Made by a program: the position numbers and the translations under genes. Below the pieces are notes generated by a model. It was given only the letters and a program-made list of their open reading frames with translations. It searched no databases and was not told the origin of the DNA. From Dermacentor variabilis (taxonomy: Eukaryota > Arthropoda > Arachnida > Ixodida > Ixodidae): a stretch of 64,000 nucleotides of DNA. Numbering within the stretch: the stretch's first letter is position 1; every line of letters begins with the position of its first letter. The stretch lies in NCBI RefSeq assembly GCF_050947875.1, contig NC_134572.1, positions 155,331,105-155,395,104 on the forward strand, read 5' to 3'. Below, one piece after another: positions 9,900-19,821 of the stretch.

Positions 9900-12800
9900 A
9901 TGGATTTGAAGTCGTTGCGCAAACCGAAATTGTTGGAGCTTGCAAGAGAGTTGGGTCTGGATGTCTCGGACAAACTCAGAAAACCAGAACTGCTAAAGGC
10001 TATTCTTGAGTTAGAGGCTGAGGATGACGAGCTGTCGGAATGCCTTGAGACTATCGAGGAGAGGTCAAAAAGACAGGAGCGCGAACTTAAAGAGCAAAAA
10101 GAAAAAGAAGAGCGTGAACTTAAAGAACAGAAAGAGCGAGAGCAACAAGAGAAAAAAGAAGAGCGCGAACACGCTTTGGAAATGAAGCGTCTCGAGGTAG
10201 AGATGGAACGCGCTCGTAATGGAAGTCAGGCACACGGTGCAGGAGAACGCGTATTGTTCAAAATGACTGACCTGATGCGGCCGTTTAAGCTTGGAGAGGA
10301 CATTGGTTTGTTCCTGGTTAACTTTGAGCGAACGTGCGAGAAGCAGGGGTTCTCTCGGGAAACGTGGCCACAGCGCTTGCTCACTTTGTTACCCGGCGAG
10401 GCGGCCGACGTAGTCGCTCGCTTGGATAGAGAGGAAGCAGAGGATTTCGACAAAGTAAAATCGAGTCTGCTAAAAAAGTACCGGCTGTCTGCGGAGGCGT
10501 TCCGTCGGAAGTTTCGGGAAAATGAGAAAGGCAGAAGTGAGTCATATACAGAGTTTGCGTATAGGCTTATGTCGAACATGCAGGAGTGGCTCAAAGAAGA
10601 GAAAGCGTTTGGTGACCACGATAAAGTTCTGCAGTGTTTCGGGCTAGAACAGTTTTATAGTCGGTTACCGGAGAACGTGCGATACTGGGTCTTGGATAGG
10701 CCAGACGTTTGTACGGTGGCTAAAGCCGCTGAGCTAGCCGAGGAGTTTGTGACGCGTCGGGCTCGCGGAGCTAAGGACGGTCAAAAGGGTGAATTTGGCT
10801 CGAAGTTTGAGAGGCCGAAGTTCACGCCCATGAGATTAAAGGGGGACACGCGTAGTGCGGATGCGAGCGAAAGCAGTCCGACCAAACGTAAAGAGACGGC
10901 GGCAGCCAAACGCAGAAAGCGGTTCGAGATGAGGCGAGCGCGCTTGTGTTATACGTGCCAGAAGCCGGGTCACTTTTCGGCGCAGTGTCCGGAAACAACA
11001 CCAAAAGTTGTGTTTTTTTCAATAGGCAGCACGGACGAGAACATGAAGCTTCTCGAGCCTTACATGCGAGACCTCCTCGTGAACGGGAAAGAGTGCCGAG
11101 TGCTTCGCGATTCCGCAGCTACGATGGATGTAGTTCACCCATCTTACGTAGAACCCCATATGTTCACGGGCGAGTGCGCGTGGATCAAGCAAGCCGTGGA
11201 AGCTCATAGCGTGTGTCTGCCAGTAGCAAAGGTGCTTATTGAAGGACCTTTCGGAGCGCTTGAGAGAGAGGCGGCAGTGTCATCTATGCTGCCACCCCAG
11301 TACCCGTACCTATTTTCAAACAGGTCCGATCACCTCCTGCGCGAGAAGGGGCTTTTGTTTGGTGAAGCTAGTGTTCAGGCCTTAACCAGATCGAAGGTTC
11401 GGGAGCTCGCTGCAAAGGCGGTAGTTGCGGGGCCGACATTATCAAACAACGAAAAAGGGTCAGAGGCGCAGCAAGCTGATATGCCGAGCACGCCCGAACT
11501 GAATAAACTAGAGTCTGTAACGTTAAAGGCGCCAGATACTGGAGAGGAAACGCCCGACGCGGGAAAGTTAGAAGAGCTATCTACTGATTTGCTCATCGCG
11601 CCTACGTCAGACGGACTTGATAGGTTGCTAAAAGTCAGCCGGACGGCTTTGATAGCCGAGCAAAAAAAGGATGGCAGCCTGGAAAACGTGCGCTGCAATG
11701 TCAAAGAAGGTATCGCCAGGAAAACTGCGCGTTTTGTGGAAAGGGGTGGAGTCCTGTACCGGAAGTATCTAGACCGCAGAGGAGTGGAGTTCGATCAGCT
11801 GGTCGTGCCTCAATGCTATCGTCAGGATCTGTTGCGCTTGTCACACGGGGGTTCGTGGTCCGGACACCTAGGAGTTAAGAAAACTAAAGACCGTCTCTTG
11901 CAAGAGTACTATTGGCCAGGGTGTTTTCGGGACGCAGACCATTTCGTGAGGACATGTGACACTTGTCAGCGGGTGGGCAAACCAGGGGACAAATCGAGGG
12001 CGCCGTTGAAATTGGTACCTATCATTACGGAGCCTTTTAGACGGCTCGTTATTGATACTGTGGGACCTCTGCCGGTAACAGCCACGGGGTACAGACACAT
12101 TTTGACTGTGATCTGCCCAGCGACAAAGTTCCCTGAAGCAGTGCCGCTTAAAGAACTCAGCTCAGTTGAGATAGTCAATGCACTACTGTCCATATTTGCG
12201 CGAGTTGGTTTTCCTGCGGAAATTCAATCAGATCAGGGCACAGTGTTTACTAGCGCTTTGACGACAACTTTTCTCGAAAGGTGTGGGGTAAAGCTGCTAC
12301 ACAGCTCAGTGTACCACCCACAGTCGAATTCCGTTAAGAAGCTCCACTCCGTCATGAAGCGCGTGTTGAGAGCCTTGTGTTTTGAACATCAAACTGACTG
12401 GGAGCTGGGTCTGCCTGGGGTGATGTTTGCTTTAAGGACCGCGCCGCATGCAGCTACGGGGTTTTCGCCAGCTGAACTGGTGTACGGTCGCTCGCTTCGA
12501 TCTCCGCTTCGCATGCTTCGAGAATCATGGGAAGGTAGGGGCGACGACCCAGTCGTGGTGGAGTACGTGCTTAAGCTCCTCGAACGCTTAAGAAGGGCAC
12601 AGGAGTTGTCAGGTGAAGCAATGACAAAGGCCCAGCAGAGGGCCAAGGTTTATTATGATCGGACAGCCAGGGCCCGTCGTTTTGAGGTTGGCGATGAGGT
12701 CATGATATTGCGCACATCGCTAAACAACAAACTAGACGTGCAGTGGGAGGGCCCAGCACGAATTGTTCAGAAACTGTCGGACGTTAACTACGTGGTAAGT

Positions 12801-14372
12801 CTGCCAGGAAAGCGGAAAGCACAGCAAGTTTACCACTGTAATCTGCTCAAACCTTATAGACAAAGGGAAGCAGTGGTGTGCATGATGGTAAACGTTCCTG
12901 AAGAGCTTCCGGTCGAGCTTCCAGGACTAGGCTCAGTGACGAACAGGGAAGACACCGGTCAAGTCACTAGTGACCTTATCAGTAAAGCACCGCTGTCGCC
13001 CGAGCAGAAAACCGAACTACACCAGCTATTACAAGAGTTTCAAGGTCTGTTCTCTGAGAGGCCTGGTAGGACTTCTGTACTTACTCATGATATAGAACTT
13101 ACCTCCACAGAGCCAGTACGATCCAAGGCGTATCGGGTGTCACCCCGCCAGAGCGATATTATGGAGGCTGAGGTAAAGAAAATGCTACAGCTCGGTGTTA
13201 TTGAGGCAGGTGAGAGTGACTATACCTCCCCTTTGATTTTAGTTGAGGTACCGGGCAAGGAACCTCGTCCTTGCGTCGACTACCGCAGGCTTAATTCCAT
13301 CACTAAGGATCAAATTTATCCGATCCCTAACATCGAGGAGCGCCTTGAGAAAGTTAGTAGCGCTCAGTTTATTTCCACCCTAGATCTTGTCAGGGGTTAT
13401 TGGCAGGTTCCACTTACAGAAGAGGCTAGTAGGTATGCGGCGTTCATTTCACCAATGGGAACATTCCGTCCTAAAGTGTTGAGTTTTGGTTTGAAGAACG
13501 CGCCATACTGTTTTTCAAGTCTCATGGATAAAGTGTTGCGGGGACAGCAAGAATTCGCTTTACCGTATCTAGACGACGTAGCGATATTCTCCGCATCCTG
13601 GTCTGAGCATATGACACACTTGCGGGCAGTGCTAACCCGCCTGCGCGAAGCGGGCTTGACAGTCAAGGCTCCTAAGTGCCAGTTAGCACAGGCCGAGGTT
13701 GTCTACCTCGGTCACGTGATTGGTCAGGGTCGTCGCCGCCCCTCTGAAATAAAAGTGGCCGCTGTGCGAGACTTTCCGCAACCGCGCACCAAGACCGATA
13801 TTCGGTCGTTCTTGGGTGTCGCCGGCTACTATCAGAGGTACATCCCTAGGTACTCTGATATCGCGGCTCCCCTGACGGATGCTCTAAGAAAGACAGAGCC
13901 TCAAACAGTCGTCTGGGACGAGACCAAGGAAAGAGCTTTTAGCGCCCTAAAGAGTGCCCTAACAAGCCAGCCTGTGCTACGATCGCCAGACTATACAAAA
14001 GGGTTCATTGTTCAGTGCGATGCTAGTGAGCGAGGCATGGGCGTTGTACTGTGCCAACGGGAAAATGGAGAAGTAGAACACCCCGTCCTGTATGCTAGTC
14101 GTAAGCTGACCAGTCGTGAGCAGGCGTATAGCGCCACCGAGAAAGAGTGTGCGTGTCTCGTGTGGGCCGTTCAGAAATTGTCATGCTATCTAGCCGGCTC
14201 GAGGTTTATCATTGAGACGGATCACTGCCCTCTCCAATGGCTGCAGACCATCTCTCCCAAAAATGGCCGCCTCCTGCGCTGGAGCCTCGCTTTACAACAA
14301 TATTCCTTTGAGGTGCGTTACAAAAAGGGGAGTCTCAAGGGTAACGCCGATGGCTTAAGTCGAAGCCCCTAA
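9900..14372 (+). CDS. Gag-Pol polyprotein: Gag, protease-like, integrase, RT, RNase H
   Basis: One 1490-residue ORF; ATG 9900 follows GCAGCC (good initiation context). In order: SAP-like N-terminus (1-40), charged coiled coil (45-110), Gag core (120-290), CCHC knuckle (350-363), protease-like D404-S-A (D-[ST]-G expected), integrase H2C2 zinc site (H649, H656, C686, C689), integrase core with D719 and D778, GPY/F module (928-990), RT (1078-1290; motif A D1162, YLDD 1223-1226), RNase H (D1374, E1414, D1441), ending NADGLSR. The catalytic glutamate of integrase, expected in N-x-V-E-R, reads lysine (K813, codon AAG at 12336-12338). RT and RNase H look intact. So this copy could copy RNA but may be unable to process itself or integrate without help. 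No separate pol frame exists, so Gag and Pol must come from one product. Confidence 0.93.
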   Translation: MDLKSLRKPKLLELARELGLDVSDKLRKPELLKAILELEAEDDELSECLETIEERSKRQERELKEQKEKEERELKEQKEREQQEKKEEREHALEMKRLEVEMERARNGSQAHGAGERVLFKMTDLMRPFKLGEDIGLFLVNFERTCEKQGFSRETWPQRLLTLLPGEAADVVARLDREEAEDFDKVKSSLLKKYRLSAEAFRRKFRENEKGRSESYTEFAYRLMSNMQEWLKEEKAFGDHDKVLQCFGLEQFYSRLPENVRYWVLDRPDVCTVAKAAELAEEFVTRRARGAKDGQKGEFGSKFERPKFTPMRLKGDTRSADASESSPTKRKETAAAKRRKRFEMRRARLCYTCQKPGHFSAQCPETTPKVVFFSIGSTDENMKLLEPYMRDLLVNGKECRVLRDSAATMDVVHPSYVEPHMFTGECAWIKQAVEAHSVCLPVAKVLIEGPFGALEREAAVSSMLPPQYPYLFSNRSDHLLREKGLLFGEASVQALTRSKVRELAAKAVVAGPTLSNNEKGSEAQQADMPSTPELNKLESVTLKAPDTGEETPDAGKLEELSTDLLIAPTSDGLDRLLKVSRTALIAEQKKDGSLENVRCNVKEGIARKTARFVERGGVLYRKYLDRRGVEFDQLVVPQCYRQDLLRLSHGGSWSGHLGVKKTKDRLLQEYYWPGCFRDADHFVRTCDTCQRVGKPGDKSRAPLKLVPIITEPFRRLVIDTVGPLPVTATGYRHILTVICPATKFPEAVPLKELSSVEIVNALLSIFARVGFPAEIQSDQGTVFTSALTTTFLERCGVKLLHSSVYHPQSNSVKKLHSVMKRVLRALCFEHQTDWELGLPGVMFALRTAPHAATGFSPAELVYGRSLRSPLRMLRESWEGRGDDPVVVEYVLKLLERLRRAQELSGEAMTKAQQRAKVYYDRTARARRFEVGDEVMILRTSLNNKLDVQWEGPARIVQKLSDVNYVVSLPGKRKAQQVYHCNLLKPYRQREAVVCMMVNVPEELPVELPGLGSVTNREDTGQVTSDLISKAPLSPEQKTELHQLLQEFQGLFSERPGRTSVLTHDIELTSTEPVRSKAYRVSPRQSDIMEAEVKKMLQLGVIEAGESDYTSPLILVEVPGKEPRPCVDYRRLNSITKDQIYPIPNIEERLEKVSSAQFISTLDLVRGYWQVPLTEEASRYAAFISPMGTFRPKVLSFGLKNAPYCFSSLMDKVLRGQQEFALPYLDDVAIFSASWSEHMTHLRAVLTRLREAGLTVKAPKCQLAQAEVVYLGHVIGQGRRRPSEIKVAAVRDFPQPRTKTDIRSFLGVAGYYQRYIPRYSDIAAPLTDALRKTEPQTVVWDETKERAFSALKSALTSQPVLRSPDYTKGFIVQCDASERGMGVVLCQRENGEVEHPVLYASRKLTSREQAYSATEKECACLVWAVQKLSCYLAGSRFIIETDHCPLQWLQTISPKNGRLLRWSLALQQYSFEVRYKKGSLKGNADGLSRSP

Positions 14373-14857
14373 CGTAGGAATCAGCCTCAAAATTGTTTGT
14401 TACTGATGTTTTCTTCCTGAGGCAGGATTTTTTTTTAACATATTGCTTTTGTTTAGTGTTTCAAAGTGATGATATGCTTTCTAGTGCAATTTTCCAATTT
14501 GTGGACGCGTTCTGAGTGATGCTAGACTACTGTAAGGAACTAGGCAGTGGTATAAAAAGGGGCAAGAGCCTGGCAGGGCTTAGTGAGGGTTGTGCCGTGC
14601 TTGCTGACTGAGCGGTTGAGTTTCAGCGTAGTTCTAACGCTTGCCGGGAACGAGAACAAAAATGTGAACTCTCCCGAAGTCAATTTGCAGTGTCCCGTGC
14701 GAACCTGAACGAGAGAACGAGGCCTTCTCTGTGCGCTGCGCTCAAGAAACGTCGAGGGACGCCCGACTTCGGTTATGAGCATCATCGAGCGACATCCCTC
14801 CGGACAGCGGATGCAGTCCCCTGTCCATCGGGATCTCCTTCCCCCGGCGGGGCGGTC
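14373..14857 (+). other. 3' untranslated region of copy B with LTR-like segment
   Basis: 485 bp between the ORF and the 3' LTR with no long ORF. A second TATA box (TATAAAAA, 14551-14558) is followed by GC-rich sequence of LTR character starting at TGTAAGG (14531). The stretch directly before the LTR is G-rich (GGCGGGGCGG, 14847-14856), standing where a polypurine tract is expected but interrupted by C. Confidence 0.55.
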
Positions 14858-15514
14858 TGTTGCGTTTCGCCTGCGACACGTGGTTTTGCCGGCGCGACTG
14901 CGGCGGGGCGGCAGACATTTTGGCCCGATCGTCGTCGCCGCAACACTCATCGCCAGGTGTTTCCAGGCGCGACTGCGGCGATGCGACCGCCTAGGGATCA
15001 TCCTCGCATTCCAGTCATTGTGCCCGAAACAGGCGATGCCAAAGCAGGGATCTCATTACAGTCATTGTGTCCGACCGGCAGCGCCACGACAGGGTGCTAC
15101 GAGATCGTGCTCGACATGGTGCTACGGCATCGCTACGACAGTGTGCGTCACCATTAGCCCATTGTACATTCACGTGCTCGTCTTTTGAGGGGTTCCTTCT
15201 TGCCCTCAACTGCGAGAGTATAAAAACAGCTGCCCCCGGACGCCAAAAGGAGGGCTCCGATTTCTTCTGTTGAGTGAAGTGCTCTCCCGTCTCTCTACTT
15301 CGGTCAACCTGACCGCCAACTCTTTGCGATGTTAAAATAAACAAGTTGTTTCGTTGTTACCAGTCGACTCATGCTTTGCCGGGACCTTCGTATGCTTCCA
15401 GTTGTACCCCAGGCCGCCAGGCCAACGCTACCCTTGGGGCTTGCGACCCAGGTACAACCACGGGCGTCAGCGCCGAGTTCCCAACAGATCGTACCAGCGG
15501 TCGGATCCAAAACA
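14858..15514 (+). repeat. 3' LTR of copy B
   Basis: 657 bp, reads identical to 8888-9544, with TATA box 15219-15226 and AATAAA 15336-15341. Ends AAAACA and is followed by the duplicated AAAC. Confidence 0.93.
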
Positions 15515-15518
15515 AAAC
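15515..15518. repeat. target-site duplication, right (AAAC)
   Basis: Partner of 8884-8887. Confidence 0.75.
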
Positions 15519-15871
15519 AAAAGCTGATCTTTACATCGCATGAAGTTTGTAATTCACGAAGCAAAAACAAATAATTTAAACCTGTGAACAAAAATATTAT
15601 TTTACGCAATCTTGTTAGTGTGGAAGTTCGCTTTGCCACTAAATTATTGTGTATGTGGGATGTTTACATGCATTTGCCTGGACAGTGGTACAGAGCGCGG
15701 CATGAGCCGCAATCTGCTATAGAGAAAATAACCTCCTATGTCACACTACCGTTAAAATCACAGGTTGATTGAGCGAACATGTGTTGTTTTCTGAGTTACA
15801 CGTCAATTGCGCAGTGTCTGCATTTGAATGCAGGTACTCGTATCGGCGTTCTAAGTGGACGCTGATGGGCG

Positions 15872-16474
15872 CTACCGCTTGCTGCGTTGCGTTGATCTGC
15901 CTGCTCCCCCTGGTAGAACGCGCTGTGATTTAACTCGCTGCATAGTTGACTGTACTTGCAGAGCTGCTCGAATCCACGTCGCTGGTGTAAGCGGGTTAAG
16001 ACCAGCAAAAGCCATCTCAAATGCAGCGAGATGGCTGTCGATGCGCCCTGATATAAGGTGCGCGTTCTTTAGGTCGGCAAGGCGTCCGCGACAGATTTTT
16101 TTTTCATTGTAGTAGTACTTCAGGCTCTGGCCCGGTTTTAGCCGACAATGAATGATCTGACGCAAAGGATCTGCCATGTTGCTTGCAAAGCGTTGTTTCA
16201 TGCATCGAGCGATGGTCTCCGGAGATGCCTTAGTGTCAAGCACCTTGATAAGGTACCATCGGAAGGCCTCACTTTCAAGGTAATCATAGGAATGGCACAG
16301 CTTGTCTCCCTCAGTCCATGCAGCGGCCGCAGTCTTCACCACTTCTGAAAGGGAACGTCCTCGAGTGCTCCAGAGTACTATGTGACGTTCATGGCTTTTT
16401 GGGATGTTGCCATGATGTAGCACACGGTTGATCCTGCCGACTAGTGTAACACAAGATACATGGCAGCTTTGCAA
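15872..16474 (-). CDS. gag-like ORF, isolated
   Basis: 200 codons without interruption. The pattern resembles the retrotransposon Gag core: SEAFRWY, then MKQRFA, then a basic-rich RLKPGQSLKYYYNEK segment and a helical stretch ending near residue 175. The C-terminus is basic. No zinc knuckle, protease or RT lies next to it on either side, and no LTR was found. It may be a relic cut down to gag or a co-opted gag; the sequence alone does not decide. The first Met (16474) is the only candidate start; the true 5' end may lie in lost sequence. Confidence 0.5.
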   Translation of the reverse strand: MQSCHVSCVTLVGRINRVLHHGNIPKSHERHIVLWSTRGRSLSEVVKTAAAAWTEGDKLCHSYDYLESEAFRWYLIKVLDTKASPETIARCMKQRFASNMADPLRQIIHCRLKPGQSLKYYYNEKKICRGRLADLKNAHLISGRIDSHLAAFEMAFAGLNPLTPATWIRAALQVQSTMQRVKSQRVLPGGAGRSTQRSKR

Positions 16475-19400
16475 AGCTCTTTTTATTTCAAAACATCGTC
16501 TTCCTCCTGTCCACTATTGCACTGCACCGTGCTGGTGCGGTTCATCACACACAGACAGAATGCGTCATCATTTTATGAAGCAGCTTTGCCATGTATCCTG
16601 AAATTTTGGAAGCAAATGCTTAAGGGGAGAATAAAGTGAAAAATGATTTCTTCTGCATCAGTAAATTACCGTTCTACAACACCAAAAACACCCCTCTTAC
16701 AACGATAAGGCGTTTCTTAAGCCAGAAAAAGCGCAAGAACGAAATACGGGTGGCGACGCCTACTTATGTTCCCGCAACTGGGGGCTGCAACGTCTTGCAT
16801 TTTGGTGGCACCTTTTAGGGCCTACTAACTATATATAGTGGTACATATTGACTACATTTTGTTCTAAAGGAACCAAATATTAAGCATGCCAAGTTTCGGG
16901 AACCTTTATTCAGCCAACGCGGCCCAAATGCGAAAACATACTTTGGAATCCCTGACGTCAAGCTGACGTACAGGCGCTGGAGTTTCGGCGCGAAATTCAA
17001 ATACTGATACTTGGACCTTTATTTTCTCATCTAATATTCAAACTATATTTTTAATGACTGCCTGAAGCGTTCTCAAACAACGCTTCATTACTCTAAACTG
17101 ATTTATTGTTTGGCTTTAGTGTCCCTTTAGCTTCGTGGTCAATGAAACGTTTGTGTTCATGTATAGAATGTCATCATTGAGCTTACGTTTTCTGTCATAA
17201 GTTGGAGGCATAGCTCTCATGCAATGGTTTCCATTGTAATGGTTCCCCTCTTTTAAATCTTCAGCTTGCCCCTCTATCATCCTAACACCACACTGAGTCA
17301 TTGAAGTTTTTCCATCTTATTAATACCTCTCCACAATTTCCTTTACGTAGCAGCTTCATTAGAAATGGTGGGCTTGCATCCACTTTAGCTATCCTAAGTA
17401 AATATGTCTTCTCAGCACCACACATAGACATTTAAATGGAGTTTTGTCCTCACTATTGAACTAAGGAATCCTTTACCCGGACATGTTCGTTCTTTATTGT
17501 CGCCATGCTGAATTCTTCTATATTGTATACATTAACCACTGAACTTGCATTCCGAATTTTTCCTTCTTGTTTTCGCTTTTTCATTATTTCCTAAGTATTT
17601 ATTCTGTACTCCCTGTTCCTGCAAAGGCCGGTTGGTGCGTATGTTGAAATAAATAAAGGAAACGAATTTTAATCTGGTGGCTGTGCTAACTTCAAAGCGG
17701 CCAACTTAGCATTTAGACAACCTTAATTGTACACAAGCCAGAAAATAACTATAAACTGAAACAAGTGTGAGAAGCTAAGTTTATATCACAACATACTAGC
17801 ATATATGCCAGACAGCGTGTACCGTATAGAAATGTGAGCACCTAATAACACTAGACCATACAATGGCGTGCACAAAAGACCATTCTCCTGTGCAGACCAG
17901 AACACACCAGGCCACTCTGGTCTGCACACTGCGTAACACCAGACCATGCTGGTTTCTGCACTAGCGGACACTGGAACACAATAAACCGGTATGGTGTACG
18001 TTTCAACTGGGTAAATAAATAATTAGGCCGTTATCTGAGAGTGCAGCGGCATATATTTAAATTAGGGCTAAAATTAGCTACATATTGCGCATTCTCTTAT
18101 GTTTATCAATGAATCTATAAATTATATGTATACATTTTATATTTATTATGTCCCTAAAAATGTTTAGTTAATGCTTCCGTGTCTTCCCGCGTGGAGTTCT
18201 GCAATTCAATACCATAAAAATTTTCAGTCTCACGTAATTATTGGGACTATAGCCTTACATTATGGCTACACCTTCGAGGAGTATCGGCCACGCAACATTT
18301 AGGAAGGCGTACTAAAAAAGGGATAATAAAATGAACTCTGCACAATATAGAACGGTAATGGTAGGGGCTAGTAGGTTACAATTCATGTTCAATGCTACTT
18401 GCACACCTCTTGAAACGAGTACTGAGGAACGACAGGCACAAGCACAAACTTCCAACAGGTTTCAATTGTAGGCCGTGCGAGGGTTTTATACATACATAAA
18501 TGTGACGTAGCATGAAATGCATAATAAAATAAAAATGTGCAATCAACAAAACATATTCGCACACCTGCATTTGCAATAGGAAGACAAATTTTAAATATTA
18601 TTGAGTATCACACCCAAGCCACACACGACAATGGCCTATACATTTGTGGCTCAGGTTGTGTAAAATCCGGCCTCTTATCTTTTTGTGAAAGTCCCGTAAT
18701 AACATAACAATGATAGATGTTCGATTAGAAATTATGAAATAAACCGCAGTCAACTGAACACTTCTCTGCACCATATTCTTCTTCGCAATGAGCACTGCGT
18801 CAGTTTAGTTCACTAACGAATTACATTCTAAGGCATCCGAAATCGAGCCACAAGTGATAGAATTCCCGGACACCTATTTATGCCAAAACTCCACCGAAGT
18901 TGTCGTAGGCGGTATATTAATTACAGCTGACCATTACGTCCACTCTTATCTCCGATGTGGCAAGGGCACAGGTCCGATTGCCTGTGAGATTATGGCGAAG
19001 TTCTTTAACTAGATTGTGGGCGACGTTTAGAATATGGATGCCTTGTGAAACACAAAAAACCCATTTTTGACTTTCGGAATGTTGTTATGCGAGAAAAAAT
19101 AATGAAAGTCTAAAATAATCATTCAAGGTTAGAGCAAACTTTGAATAAATAGAATTTATTTCAAAGCAAATGCGGATTCTTCGATTGCAATTATTAAGAT
19201 GTTTTCTGATGTCCGGGACTAAACAAAATGGTACGAAATTTTTATCAACACAGTGCGCAATTTTCACCAAATCGAAGCTCAGTGTTGTGACACGCCGAGC
19301 AAGAATAGCGCGTGAACCACCCTTCTGTTTCACAAAGCCTGTGCTGTTATAAACAGGACATGTATCTACATTTATTTGTCAAGGCCGTAATTCACAAAAA

Positions 19401-19690
19401 AGTGTGTTTAAACTGCCCGTATACGGCGCCCTTGTCAAGTTCCCCATTTCCACCGAATGTGAGCACAGTGTGAAGTTTAGTGCAGCAAAAGCCTCGCCGA
19501 AACGCTAGTTCCTCTTACAACGACGAAAGAGGACAGGAAATATAATAAACTGCTGGCCGAAACTTAAAGCGTCCACGTGTCGTGCATTGGGTGCGCGGTG
19601 AAAATCTCGAGGTGGTCGTAGTGTTAGCAGGCCTCACCCACTAAGGCGTGCCTTGAAATTCTACAGTGTTTTTGTCGCGTAAAATTATAG
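16475..19690. other. intergenic, no supported gene
   Basis: AT-rich, with ORFs below 85 codons and no recognisable domain. A stretch at 17520-17660 ending GAAATAAATAAAGG looks like the 3' end of a LINE but has no coding match. A 10-bp perfect inverted repeat lies at 17891-17926. Bases 16454-16463 and 16588-16597 are inverted copies of GATACATGGC. Confidence 0.4.
17891..17926. repeat. 10-bp perfect hairpin
   Basis: TGCAGACCAG (17891-17900) and its exact complement CTGGTCTGCA (17917-17926) with a 16-base loop, in a segment that repeats CCAGACCA and CTGGT several times. Confidence 0.6.
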
Positions 19691-19696
19691 TTTATT
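19691..19696 (-). promoter_or_regulatory. candidate poly(A) signal of receptor gene
   Basis: TTTATT on the plus strand gives AATAAA on the minus strand, about 126 bp after the stop codon of the receptor ORF. Confidence 0.45.
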
Positions 19697-19821
19697 TAAT
19701 TATAAGTGATTATATTATTATATAATTATAACCATAAGTGCACATCGTGTCTTTTTCAGCATATTAGCTTCTGCTTTAATGTGCGAACCGTCAATTCGAA
19801 AGAAAGACTATGACATCGAAA

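Larger units (their letters stand above)
8888..15514 (+). mobile_element. Full-length Ty3/gypsy-type retrotransposon, copy B (integrase before RT)
   Basis: 6,627-bp element: LTR, primer-binding site, leader, single gag-pol ORF, 3' region, LTR, with AAAC on both sides. The LTRs have the same length and read identical by eye, so insertion was recent. The polyprotein order is Gag, protease-like, integrase, RT, RNase H. That is not the standard Ty3/gypsy order (RT, RNase H, integrase) but is known for Gmr1-like elements. RT and RNase H motifs and the GPY/F module nevertheless place it with Ty3/gypsy. No env-like ORF follows. Catalytic residues in protease and integrase look substituted (see the ORF). 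Confidence 0.93.

Noticed and set aside
14373..14857. Possible env gene making copy B an endogenous retrovirus
   Set aside because: No ORF with signal peptide or membrane segment lies between RNase H and the 3' LTR.
14540..15188. Long ORFs of 137-155 codons over the LTR of copy B
   Set aside because: The same frames appear in the 5' LTR; they are shadows in non-coding LTR sequence.
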